Below are positions 27,901-36,768 of a stretch of 64,000 bases of DNA, piece by piece; positions within the stretch are counted from its first letter, which is position 1, and every line of letters starts with the position of its first letter. Source of the DNA: Crenobacter caeni (GTDB lineage Bacteria; Pseudomonadota; Gammaproteobacteria; Burkholderiales; Chromobacteriaceae); the NCBI RefSeq assembly GCF_010435965.1, contig NZ_JAAGAA010000004.1, positions 124,001-188,000 on the forward strand, in the 5' to 3' direction. Below the pieces are notes generated by a model. That model was given only the letters and a program-made list of their open reading frames with translations, searched no databases and was not told the origin of the DNA. The translations under genes were made by a program, and so were the position numbers.

Positions 27901-28787
27901 TTGACCGCCTCAAGCTGCCGCTGCCCGAGCTGGGTGGCGCGGGTTCCACGCCCGCTAGGTTGCCGACGCAACTGGTCAGGCTGGTCGACGTGAAGATCGC
28001 CAACGTTTACTACAAACAGTTCGACCTGGGGCGCCTGAACGCCCGCCTGAGCGCGCTCTCCGGCCAGTTGCGGCTGGGTTCGGCCTCGCTGGTGTCACCC
28101 GCCGGCGAGATCGAATTGACCGGCACCGGTCTTGTGCCCGGCGCCGGACGCTTTGCGCTGGCGGTGCGTTCGGCCGACATCGGTGCCCTGCTGGCTCGTT
28201 TCGGTATGCCCGGCGCAGTCAGCGGCGGGCAGGGGGTGCTGACGGGGGAGCTCGGCTGGCCGGGTGCCGTCAGCGATTTCTCTGTCGAGAAGCTCAGCGG
28301 CGAGATGCGGCTGGACGTGAAAAACGGCCGCTTCGCCGGCTACGATCCGAGTGTCGCGCGCCTGTTGTCGGTGCTGTCGTTGCAGTCGGTCGGCAAGTTG
28401 TTGAGGCTTGATTTTGCCGGCGTGTTTGACAAGGGCTTTGCGTTTGACAGCATCAAGGGCAATATCGCGGTGAACGACGGGGTGTTCGCGACGGAAAACC
28501 TGCAACTGAAGAGCGTGCCGGCGACGGTGGCGATCGCAGGTTCGGTCAGCCTCAAGGCCGACACGCAGGCGCTGACGGTGACGGTGACGCCGAGGCTGAG
28601 CCAGGGCGTCGCGCTGGCGGCGGGCGCCGCCATGCTCAACCCGGTGGCGGGGCTGGCGACGCTGGCGGCCGAGACCATTCTCGGCAACCCGTTCGACAAG
28701 GTTTTTCGTAGCGTATACAAGGTCAGCGGGCCGATCGCGGACCCCAAGGTCGAGCGGGTCGAGTCGGCGCTGGCAAGGCCCAACTGA
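24939..28787 (+). CDS. yhdP: YhdP-family AsmA-like phospholipid transport protein
   Basis: YhdP is a large inner-membrane-anchored protein whose long beta-taco groove bridges the periplasm and helps move phospholipids to the outer membrane. The 1282-residue product matches E. coli YhdP (about 1266). It has an N-terminal membrane anchor (ALLAFAALWVFVALALTLAW, about residues 33-52), a DUF3971 middle, and an AsmA-like C-terminus (VASLKADTQALTVTVTPRLS-type strands near residue 1200). The start is GTG at 24939, giving (M)TEHSNPTPAAPL. Sequence farther upstream in the frame is antisense to glnE. It leads a plus-strand run with the nitrilase and tldD. Confidence 0.93.
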   Translation: MTEHSNPTPAAPLKRLRASLGALPLSALLRWGGRALLAFAALWVFVALALTLAWNFWLQPRLPEVKARLASELSTLTGRKLTIGTLSASWQALEPTLAVGDIRIRNADGSDLRVGEVTLTPSWSSLWRWQPRFASIRVQGLELALTRARDGKLSLNGIPLSAEGGKGEGERVVNWLIAQPSIVVDAKRLAWHDLQVGVGPLTVSDTRLTLRDTLLGHRLRLEGRPDSRFLGSFLFTLAWRGDELSRWREWSGDAQLVARDGRFGWWERYAPELPLAKRGRASVDMRAEFAGGELTVLAGTALLEQAALAGQGGEQLALPKVAGRIDYRLKEDGEHVLAADRLFLTTSRGPLFENSRVSARWGRQGGEASASGLDLAPLLPVLIAARLLPEKPWSTAALTGNLTELAARWQGKPLKPQGYRVSGRFSDLGWHTVGALPGVAGGFSGRVAFSEQGGSVVLAGRDVTVSAPEIFEQPWQLVRADGEVNWQRQGDSWQVKLPGLKLLTGDFEGEVGGTLDVQPGGALLADFKARVPEVALTRVERYLPRELGEETLVWLREALLGGQGRDVEAVLKGDLNAFPFAKGRGGRFALDAKIVDGALRFEPDWPVIGKIDGRLELLNDNVTVRAQSAQSAGAALSDVVVRLPDLDTQDARLDIAGQVDAPLSTMLAYTVQSPVNGYLDGFLGEIAATGPAKLGLKLDVPLNTPEKTRVKGTLALAGNDLRFTGLPIPPVTRAKGDLVFTEYGVDIAGISAEVFGAAQRLSARSTPDGVSRFAIRGEADTRRLVGYYLSPLDRFVEGTSPIDIDFTLKDGGLASLVAKSPLIGTRIDAPLPAFKAADARWPLALSIKPVREDLEIDWSLEGHASGVVRLDGRGGLKGASVGVGRAPPALPAHGLAVGVAAPTLDASAWLARLGGGGPASAHAGPALPPWPVRVDVRTAELVADGKPLGAVDLATVIDAHGAHGDVDSPLLAGRYRYDAPAAALQLDLDRLKLPLPELGGAGSTPARLPTQLVRLVDVKIANVYYKQFDLGRLNARLSALSGQLRLGSASLVSPAGEIELTGTGLVPGAGRFALAVRSADIGALLARFGMPGAVSGGQGVLTGELGWPGAVSDFSVEKLSGEMRLDVKNGRFAGYDPSVARLLSVLSLQSVGKLLRLDFAGVFDKGFAFDSIKGNIAVNDGVFATENLQLKSVPATVAIAGSVSLKADTQALTVTVTPRLSQGVALAAGAAMLNPVAGLATLAAETILGNPFDKVFRSVYKVSGPIADPKVERVESALARPN

Positions 28788-28809
28788 GGGCATGGCTAAA
28801 GGAGGGGGG

Positions 28810-29613
28810 ATGGAGCGCTTGAAGGTCGCCGCGGTGCAGATGGTGTCGTCGACGTGCGTCGATGAAAACCTTGCGCGTGCGCAGCAGCTGGTGGCCGAGG
28901 CCGCAGCGGCGGGGGCGCAGCTGGTGGTGCTGCCCGAGTATTTCTGCCTGATGGGGCGCAGCGACACCGACAAGCTCGTCATCGCCGAGGCGCACGGTGA
29001 CGGTCTCTTGCAGCGCGCGCTTGCTGCGCTCGCGCGCGAGCATCGGGTGTGGCTGGTGGCCGGCACCTTGCCGCTTGTCTCGCCCGAAGCGGGCAAGGTC
29101 TACAATAGCACGCTCGTCTACACGCCGGGAGGGCGCGAAGCGTGCCGCTACGACAAGGTCCATTTGTTCGGCTTCTCCGGCCTTGGCGAGCGTTACGCCG
29201 AGGCCGACACCATCTTGCCGGGGACCGCCCCCGCGAGTTTCGAGATGCCCGGCGCGCGCGTCGCGCTCGGCGTCTGCTACGATCTGCGCTTTGCCGAGCT
29301 CTTCCGGCGGATGGCGCCGTTTGACGTGCTGGTGCTGCCGGCCGCGTTCACCGCCGTCACCGGCGAGGCCCACTGGGAAGTGCTGCTGCGCGCGCGTGCG
29401 ATCGAGAACCAGTGCTACGTGGTCGCCAGCGCGCAGGAGGGGCTGCACGAGAACGGCCGGCGCACCCACGGCCACAGCATGATCATCGACCCCTGGGGGC
29501 GCATCGAGGCGTGCCTGCCCGAGGGCGAGGGCGTCGTCGTCGCCGAACTGGACCCGGCGCGCCTCGCTTCGGTGCGCTCCCGTCTGCCCGCGCTGGCCCA
29601 CCGCGTCTTCTGA
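28810..29613 (+). CDS. Carbon-nitrogen hydrolase, Nit1/deaminated glutathione amidase type
   Basis: Members of this nitrilase-superfamily branch hydrolyse deaminated glutathione made by transaminase side reactions. The 267-residue protein begins MERLKVAAVQMVSST and has the Glu-Lys-Cys triad: Glu43 in LPEYF, Lys116 in YDKVHLFGF and Cys156 in GVCYDLRF. The ATG at 28810 follows AAAGGAGG by four bases; an ATG at 28792 has poorer spacing. It lies between yhdP and tldD. The exact substrate is inferred from the family. Confidence 0.9.
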   Translation: MERLKVAAVQMVSSTCVDENLARAQQLVAEAAAAGAQLVVLPEYFCLMGRSDTDKLVIAEAHGDGLLQRALAALAREHRVWLVAGTLPLVSPEAGKVYNSTLVYTPGGREACRYDKVHLFGFSGLGERYAEADTILPGTAPASFEMPGARVALGVCYDLRFAELFRRMAPFDVLVLPAAFTAVTGEAHWEVLLRARAIENQCYVVASAQEGLHENGRRTHGHSMIIDPWGRIEACLPEGEGVVVAELDPARLASVRSRLPALAHRVF

Positions 29614-29628
29614 GAATTCAAGGAAACC

Positions 29629-31074
<1,446 letters not shown>

Positions 31075-31080
31075 TCAGGC

Positions 31081-31118
31081 ACGGCCGGCCGTGAGCTTAA
31101 CGCTTGACGGCCGGCCGT
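31081..31118 (+). other. Hairpin made of two copies of a 12-bp palindrome after tldD
   Basis: ACGGCCGGCCGT occurs at 31081-31092 and again at 31107-31118. Each copy is self-complementary, so the pair can fold as one strong 12-bp stem. No T-run follows, so it is not a standard terminator. The remainder of the 332-base gap up to 31406 shows only a short unsupported frame and no gene I can defend. Confidence 0.5.
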
Positions 31119-31406
31119 CCTTGCTGTAAAAAGCGGCTACTTGCAGGTTTTTTGACGTTCACGCTTCATCCTCACGCGCCTTCGGCGCTCCTTCACGGGG
31201 TTCTTCCCCCTGTCTTCAAACGGATGATTTCTCTGGCCGGGCTGGTTTCCGCGCCACGCTGCGTTCGTTCACGCAAACCTTCAAATCGAGACCGCGGCCC
31301 GCAGGATGCTGGCTGCAACTTTTGGATCGCGCCCGCCCGCGCCGTCGCATTGCCGTCACATTCGGCAGGCACACTGGCACTCGCATGAGATAGGGAGGAC
31401 GCAGCA

Positions 31407-31637
31407 ATGACAAGAAAGACAACCGAAATGACCGAGAAAACCGGAACCCTGATGACCATCGCCCAACTGAAGGCGGGCTACCGCGTATGCGAGCACCTGG
31501 ATTGCGGCGCGGTGCGCCACTACGACGTGCTGAAAGTCGCGCCGGCCGGCCGCCGCGTGGAAGTGACCTTCGCGACCACTTGCGGCGCCGATAGCGTCAG
31601 CTACCCCGCCGACGCCTTCCTGTACGCACACGCGTAA
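31407..31637 (+). CDS. Small hypothetical protein with three cysteines
   Basis: A 76-residue protein preceded by a good AGGGAGG site (31392-31398). It starts MTRKTTEMTEKTGTLMTIAQ and continues as a compact domain with RVCEHLDCGAVRHYDVLKV and TFATTCGADSVSYPADAFLY. The three cysteines and two histidines might bind metal or a thiol partner, but no known motif is complete. No signal peptide is present. It stands alone, convergent with bluB. A second Met at residue 16 could be the true start. Confidence 0.65.
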   Translation: MTRKTTEMTEKTGTLMTIAQLKAGYRVCEHLDCGAVRHYDVLKVAPAGRRVEVTFATTCGADSVSYPADAFLYAHA

Positions 31638-31713
31638 GCTGTGCTGCCCGGCAAGGCGTACAGGCGGGCGCCAGGTCCGCTGCCTTTGCCGTCAGGCAGT
31701 TTGCACGCCTGCC

Positions 31714-32370
31714 TTAGCTTTCCGCCGTCTTACCCCAGCCGTTTTCAAACACCAGCGCCTCGCGCGCGCGCGGGCTGTCCCAGCCGGCGCTCTTGAGCAT
31801 GGGCTCGGGGTAGAACCCGGGCACCGGCCCGATGCACAACAGCGCGACCGGCGCGCTGCCCGCGGGCAGGCCGAACATTTCGCCGACCACGTCCGGGTCG
31901 AAGATCGACACCCAACCAAGGCCGAGCCCCTCGGCGCGCGCGGCGAGCCACATGTTCTGGATCGCGCACGCGACCGACGCGAGATCCATCTCGGGCAGCG
32001 TGCGCCGGCCGAGCACGTACTGTTCGCGCGCGTTCGGCAGGGCGACGAGCAACAGCTCGGTGCACTCGCGGATCCCTTCGAGCTTGAGCCGGCGCACCTC
32101 TTCGGCGCGCTCGGGGATCGCCGCCGCGGTGCGCTCGCACTCTTCTTTCACATGGCGGTGCAGCGCCTCGCGAAGCCGCGCGTCGCTCACTCGCACGAAG
32201 CGCCACGGCTGCATGTAGCCGACACTCGGAGCGAGCAGGGCGGCGTCGATCAGCCTGCCCAATTGCCCGTCTTCCATCGGCGCGCCGGTAAAGTGGCGCA
32301 TGTCGCGCCGCTCGCGCATCACGCGGTAGATGGCGGCGATATCGGCGTCTGGGTAGCGGTGCGGATTCAT
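31714..32370 (-). CDS. bluB: 5,6-dimethylbenzimidazole synthase BluB
   Basis: BluB is a nitroreductase-fold enzyme that breaks down reduced FMN with oxygen to form dimethylbenzimidazole, the lower ligand of cobalamin, and releases erythrose 4-phosphate. The 218-residue protein fits BluB rather than general nitroreductases: RRDMRHFTGAPM, LLAPSVGYMQPWRFVRV, NMWLAARAEGLGLGWVSIFDP and a C-terminal SPRAREALVFENGWG. The ATG at 32370 follows GAGAG; a TTG six codons upstream is less likely. It is the last gene of a yqhD-phosphoketolase-like-bluB run, 30 bp after its neighbour. No other dimethylbenzimidazole or corrin-ring gene is present here. Confidence 0.88.
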   Translation of the reverse strand: MNPHRYPDADIAAIYRVMRERRDMRHFTGAPMEDGQLGRLIDAALLAPSVGYMQPWRFVRVSDARLREALHRHVKEECERTAAAIPERAEEVRRLKLEGIRECTELLLVALPNAREQYVLGRRTLPEMDLASVACAIQNMWLAARAEGLGLGWVSIFDPDVVGEMFGLPAGSAPVALLCIGPVPGFYPEPMLKSAGWDSPRAREALVFENGWGKTAES

Positions 32371-32400
32371 GGCTGGGCTCTCGGGCAAAGGGGCGACATT

Positions 32401-34767
32401 CTAGCAAAGCGGCGTGCCGTCTTGCGAGCGGCCAAGCGCGGCGAGGATGGCCGCCTTGTCGCAACGGTTGGCCGCCAGCATGCCGGCCTCATCGAGCGTG
32501 CCGCCGGCGTTGAGGTAACCCAGCGCGTGCCAGGCGCCGGCGCTGTTCGCGATCGGCCACAACAGCCCGGTCAGCGTATGCGGGCGGGTGTGGCAGACCA
32601 GCACGCGCGTCGTGCCGGCCGGGAACGCCGCCTCGCGCGCGTCCGCTGCCACGCAGTACGCGTGCTCGGCCTCATCCCGCCCGTCCTGCAAGCGCGCAGG
32701 TTCGATCAGCGCGATAACCTCGTGCGCGACGCCTTGCCGTGCCAGCGCGTCGGACGCGGCGAGGCATTCGCGCAGCTGCGGCGCGCCCACTGCGATCAGT
32801 TGCAAGGACTTGGGCGCGTCGCCGACGCTGTGTACCACCGCCCAGCCTTGCGCGACGGCTTCGCGTGCGGCCGGGGCATCCAGCACGCGCGCGTGCACGC
32901 GTTTAGGGATGACCAGATGGTAGATCCGGCCGCTACTCGCGTAACACGCGTGGAGCGCGGCGACGGCGCTGTCGGCGTCGACGGGAAACAGCACCCGGCA
33001 ACTGTCCGCCATTTCGCCCAGCAGCGCCTCGGCGAGCGTCGGGTCCTGGTGCGACTGCTCGTTCTTGCCGTTCTCCCAAGTGTGCGAGGTCGAGATCACC
33101 GGCAGCGAGCGCCAACCGGTGGGGTGGCCGGCCTCGCGCAGGTGGCGTGCGAAGATGATGTCCTGGCGCAGCGCGCCGAGCATCTTGACCGCGAACGCCT
33201 CGTAACTGGCGACCAGCGCGAGCCCGCCCTTGTTGGCGATCGCCGCGCACACCACCGCCTCCTCGTTGAGCGCGGTGATCACCGCCCCGTCAAGGCTTTC
33301 GGCGATGCCGGGTTCAGGCGCGAGCACGCGGTGCTTGAGCTTGTCGAGCGTGCGGCACAGCTTGTTGCTGCGCATCTCGTCGGGATTGCCCACGCGCACG
33401 CGAAGCGCAGGGTTGGCGTCGATGATGTCACAGAACGCCAGGTCGACCGCGTCCATCGGCGAGAGCGCGCCTGCCGGCAGTTCGGGTTCGGGCAAGACGG
33501 GGCAGGGGACGTCGCGCGTGGCGAGCGCATGGTCGCGCTCCAGTGGCCGCCCCTGCACGTCGTGGGTGGCGAGCAGCGCGCGGGCGTTTTCGATCGCCTC
33601 CCGGCTTTGCCAGATCAGCGCCGCGCCCGCGTTGAAGAGCGCGCGCGCGTCGGCATCGGTAGCCGGGTTGGCGGGCAGCGGCAGGTTGTGTGCGGCCTGC
33701 GTGCCCGAGCCGGGGAAGCCCCAACCCTTGTCGGTGACGGCAATTACATACGGCAGCGGCACCGGCAGGCGGGCGCGGCCGGCGGCCATCGCTTCGGCAG
33801 TCGCCTGCAGTCGCTCCTCGGCGGCGATGATCGCGCAGGCGTAAGCGGCCGGGTCGCGCCCGTCGATCAGCTCCGGCGCGAAGCCGTTGAGCCTCAGGTG
33901 CGCGTCGAACCACGCGATGCCGTCTGGCCGGCCCATGCTGGTCTTCTGGTCGATGCGCCGGCCGTTGGCGACCATCACCGGCACCGCGAGGCCGCAGTCA
34001 TCGGGGCGCCACCAGCGGCTCATCCAGTCGCTGCCGCGCTGCTCCTCGAACGCGCCATCGGACAAAAAGGCGACCAGCCGCTCGCCCGGCAACGGCAGGT
34101 GCACGTACTGCAGTTCGGCAAACCCGAGATACCCGCCCTCGATCAGCGCGCCGGCGGTATGCGCGTTGACGTGGCTGCCCAGGGGCGACACCGGCCGGCC
34201 GAGCTCGTCGGTCTTGTACGAGTAGAAGTCCTGCGCCAGAGTGCTCAGTCCCGCGTCGCTGACGTCGTAGCGCGCAGCGTGGGCGGCGGTCATGTTGCCC
34301 ACCAGCACGTTCAGCGCGTCGACGCCGGCCACGCAGTGGCCCTGACCCATCAGCCAGCTACGGGTGTAGCCGGAGAGCGCGTTGGCTGCGAGGTAGCCGG
34401 CGTAGGCGACGGCGATATTCAGCGAGCCGCCGGTGTGGCCTTCCGGAGCGCGCTTGAAGTCGAGGGCGGCGAGCGGCGCGCCGTCGAGCCGTACCCGCCG
34501 TGCGTACGTCATGTGCGCGACCAGCCACATGCCGGCGCAGGCGAGGGTGTCGGCCGCCTCGAAGCGGCGGTAGACGGCGGCCGCGTCGGCAGCGAGCCCC
34601 GCGGCGACCAGCCGCGCGGCGAGCGCGTGCACCGAGAGCTGCACGCTGGCGCCATGGCGGATCGGCCCCTTGCCCGCCGCCCAGTGGGCGAAGGCGGGGT
34701 CGGCGCTGCAGAGCAAGGCGGCGTGGCGCTCGGCGCGGAACAGGGTCTCTTCGCTCTCGGTGCTCAT
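32401..34767 (-). CDS. Divergent phosphoketolase-family, thiamine-diphosphate enzyme
   Basis: A 788-residue protein of the Xfp/phosphoketolase family, which splits xylulose 5-phosphate or fructose 6-phosphate into acetyl phosphate and a shorter sugar phosphate. Core features are retained: GHTGG, GWGFPGSG then AHNLP, and ENGKNEQSHQDP. Two places depart from the classical enzyme as I recall it: the thiamine-binding GDGE is SDGA (LSDGAFEEQRGSDW), and the NGFSHQDP region carries extra residues. The substrate may therefore differ; related proteins are sometimes labelled xylulose-5-phosphate epimerases. It follows yqhD by 65 bp and precedes bluB. No transketolase or acetate kinase gene is close. 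Confidence 0.8.
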   Translation of the reverse strand: MSTESEETLFRAERHAALLCSADPAFAHWAAGKGPIRHGASVQLSVHALAARLVAAGLAADAAAVYRRFEAADTLACAGMWLVAHMTYARRVRLDGAPLAALDFKRAPEGHTGGSLNIAVAYAGYLAANALSGYTRSWLMGQGHCVAGVDALNVLVGNMTAAHAARYDVSDAGLSTLAQDFYSYKTDELGRPVSPLGSHVNAHTAGALIEGGYLGFAELQYVHLPLPGERLVAFLSDGAFEEQRGSDWMSRWWRPDDCGLAVPVMVANGRRIDQKTSMGRPDGIAWFDAHLRLNGFAPELIDGRDPAAYACAIIAAEERLQATAEAMAAGRARLPVPLPYVIAVTDKGWGFPGSGTQAAHNLPLPANPATDADARALFNAGAALIWQSREAIENARALLATHDVQGRPLERDHALATRDVPCPVLPEPELPAGALSPMDAVDLAFCDIIDANPALRVRVGNPDEMRSNKLCRTLDKLKHRVLAPEPGIAESLDGAVITALNEEAVVCAAIANKGGLALVASYEAFAVKMLGALRQDIIFARHLREAGHPTGWRSLPVISTSHTWENGKNEQSHQDPTLAEALLGEMADSCRVLFPVDADSAVAALHACYASSGRIYHLVIPKRVHARVLDAPAAREAVAQGWAVVHSVGDAPKSLQLIAVGAPQLRECLAASDALARQGVAHEVIALIEPARLQDGRDEAEHAYCVAADAREAAFPAGTTRVLVCHTRPHTLTGLLWPIANSAGAWHALGYLNAGGTLDEAGMLAANRCDKAAILAALGRSQDGTPLC

Positions 34768-34832
34768 CGTGCGCTCCTTCTTGCGGGCATGATGAGAAAA
34801 GCATACGCCGGCGCCGGCCGGCGGTCACCCGC

Positions 34833-35987
34833 TTACAGCGCGATCTCGAGCACCCGGCGGATGCGCGCTTGATCGAGGTCGCCGCGTTCTCCCAGCCGGG
34901 TGAGGCCGTGTTCGGCAAGCTTGGCGACAATCGGTCCGATGTCCGAAGCGCACATGCCCTCATGAGCCAGATGCACGGGTGCGCCAAGTTGCGTGAAGAA
35001 GCGGCTCGTCGCGTCGATCGCCGCGCTCGCGCGTTCTTCGGCGCTGCCCTCGGTGATGCCCCAAACCCGCTCGCCGTACTGCAGCAGCTTGTCGTGCTTG
35101 CCCACGCGCTGGACGGCGAGCACGGCCGGGTAGAGCGCGCTCAGCGTCCTGCCGTGGTCGATGCCGCAGCGTGCGGTCACCGCGTGGCCGATCATGTGTG
35201 CGGCCCAGTCGTGCGGCACGCCGACGCCGATCAGCCGGTTGAGTCCAAGCGTCGCGCACCACATCATGGTGCCTCGCAAACTGAGGTCGTCCGGCCTTTC
35301 CAGTAGCGCGGGCCCGGTTTTGGCGAGGGTCAGGAGCAGCCCTTCGGCGAAACGGTCCTGTACCGGTGCGTCGGCCGGGTAGGTCAGGTATTGCTCGACG
35401 ATATGGACAAAGGTGTCGACGATGCCGTTGACCGTTTGCCTCGCCGGCAGCGACAGCGTGGTTGCCGGGTCGAGCAGCGCGAAACAAGGAAACAGCAGGG
35501 GGGACGAGAAGTCGAGCTTGTCGCCGCTGGCGCGGCGGCTGATCACCGCGCCGTCGTTCGATTCGGACCCGGTCGCGGGGAGGGTCAGCACCACGCCCAG
35601 CGGCAGCGCGCGCGTGAGCGGCGCCTGGGCAGCGACCAGTTGCCACGCGTCGCCGTCGTGGCAGGCGGCCGCGGCGATGAACTTGCAACCGTCGGCGACC
35701 GAGCCGCCGCCGACCGCCAGGATGAAGTCGAGCGCTTGTTCGCGGCACAGGCGGGCCGCGCGCAGCAGGGTGTCCGCGTCGGGGTTGGCTTCAATACCGG
35801 AAAATTCGGCGACGTGAAAGCCTGCGAGCGCGCGGCGGATGGCGGGAAGCGTGCCGTTCCGTTCGGCGCTGCTGCCGCCGCTGGCCAGCAGCACGCGGCT
35901 GCCGGGCGGGATCAGGCGGGCGACTTCAGGTAGACGGCCGGCGCCGAAAACGATGCGGGTAGGGTTGTAGTAATCGAAGGCTTGCAT
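34833..35987 (-). CDS. yqhD: NADPH-dependent iron-family aldehyde reductase, YqhD-like
   Basis: YqhD reduces many short aldehydes, including glycolaldehyde and lipid-peroxidation products, to alcohols with NADPH. The 384-residue sequence tracks E. coli YqhD closely: NPTRIVFGAG, LAVGGGSVADGCKFIAAAA, TLPATGSESNDGAVISRR, and the metal-site segments NGIVDTFVHIVEQYLT, HMIGHAV and GIDHGRTLS. It stands ahead of the phosphoketolase-like gene and bluB. The 105-base gap to the hemolysin III gene contains an 8-bp hairpin at 36011-36031 (GCGCGGAC/GTCCGCGC). Confidence 0.92.
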   Translation of the reverse strand: MQAFDYYNPTRIVFGAGRLPEVARLIPPGSRVLLASGGSSAERNGTLPAIRRALAGFHVAEFSGIEANPDADTLLRAARLCREQALDFILAVGGGSVADGCKFIAAAACHDGDAWQLVAAQAPLTRALPLGVVLTLPATGSESNDGAVISRRASGDKLDFSSPLLFPCFALLDPATTLSLPARQTVNGIVDTFVHIVEQYLTYPADAPVQDRFAEGLLLTLAKTGPALLERPDDLSLRGTMMWCATLGLNRLIGVGVPHDWAAHMIGHAVTARCGIDHGRTLSALYPAVLAVQRVGKHDKLLQYGERVWGITEGSAEERASAAIDATSRFFTQLGAPVHLAHEGMCASDIGPIVAKLAEHGLTRLGERGDLDQARIRRVLEIAL

Positions 35988-36092
35988 GGCGGGTACGGTT
36001 CAAGGCTTGTGCGCGGACGGGATGTCCGCGCCTTGCCCAACCGTAACGCCGCCTTTGCCGAGCAGGTGTTGCGCAAAATCAGACAGGCGCAC

Positions 36093-36716
36093 TCACAGCA
36101 CAAAGCCGGCGACGCTGACCACCATGCACAGGCTGCCGCCTAGCACGAAGAGGTGCCAGATGCCGTGGCCGTGGCGGATCTTCTCGTCGTTGATGAACCA
36201 GTACACGCCCACGCTGTAGGTGACCCCGCCAGCGACCAGCCAGGCGAGCCCCGCCGCGTCCAGGTTCTCGGACAGGGGGCTCGCGGCGACCACCGCGACC
36301 CAGCCCATCACCAGATAGATTAGCAGCGACAGCCAGCGGCTCGGGCTTTTGCGCCCGTAGGTGAGCTCCTGCACGATGCCGACGATGGCGAGCCCCCACA
36401 CCACGCCCAGCAGGCTCCAGCCCCACGTCCCCTGCAGGGTGACCAGCGTGTACGGCGTGTAGCTGCCGGCGATCAAGAGGTAGATCGCGCAGTGGTCGAA
36501 CTTCTGCAGTACGCGCTTGGCGCGCCCCTGCACCGAGTGGTACAGGGTAGAAATCAGGTAGAGCAGGATCAGCGTGCCGCCGAACACGCTGGCGCCGACG
36601 ATGCGGTACGGGTCGCTGCTGCCGATGGCGACCGTCAGCATCCAGATCAGCGCGCCGACGCTGGCGACGGTACCCAGCAGATGGCTGATCGCGTTGAAGC
36701 GTTCTCCTTGGTACAT
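36093..36716 (-). CDS. Hemolysin III / YqfA family membrane protein
   Basis: A 207-residue protein with seven likely membrane segments, of the PAQR/CREST superfamily (hemolysin III, YqfA). Conserved marks are FNAISHLLGTVAS, LISTLYHSV, FDHCAIYLLIAGSYTPY and a late WHLFVLGGS; the His and Asp residues form the metal site of the superfamily. The cytolytic name is historical and should not be read as a toxin call. The ATG at 36716 (MYQGERFNAIS) is chosen since the preceding frame is not membrane-like. It follows the PIG-L gene by 52 bp. Confidence 0.9.
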   Translation of the reverse strand: MYQGERFNAISHLLGTVASVGALIWMLTVAIGSSDPYRIVGASVFGGTLILLYLISTLYHSVQGRAKRVLQKFDHCAIYLLIAGSYTPYTLVTLQGTWGWSLLGVVWGLAIVGIVQELTYGRKSPSRWLSLLIYLVMGWVAVVAASPLSENLDAAGLAWLVAGGVTYSVGVYWFINDEKIRHGHGIWHLFVLGGSLCMVVSVAGFVL

Positions 36717-36768
36717 GGCAGGTCCGATCGTATGGGTGATTGTCCGCCGTAGCGGCTTGTTCTTGAAG

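Noticed and set aside
24996-27971. 991-codon minus-strand frame opposite yhdP
   Set aside because: Antisense shadow of yhdP; no domain, no ribosome site, Arg/Gln-rich composition typical of such frames.
31104-31388. 94-codon plus-strand frame between tldD and the small protein
   Set aside because: No ribosome site, mixed composition, starts inside the hairpin, and no recognisable domain.
32152-34872. 906-codon plus-strand frame
   Set aside because: Antisense to the phosphoketolase-like gene and bluB.
36093-36716. Hemolysin III as a toxin
   Set aside because: The family is a PAQR-like membrane protein in non-pathogens too; the name alone does not support toxin function.
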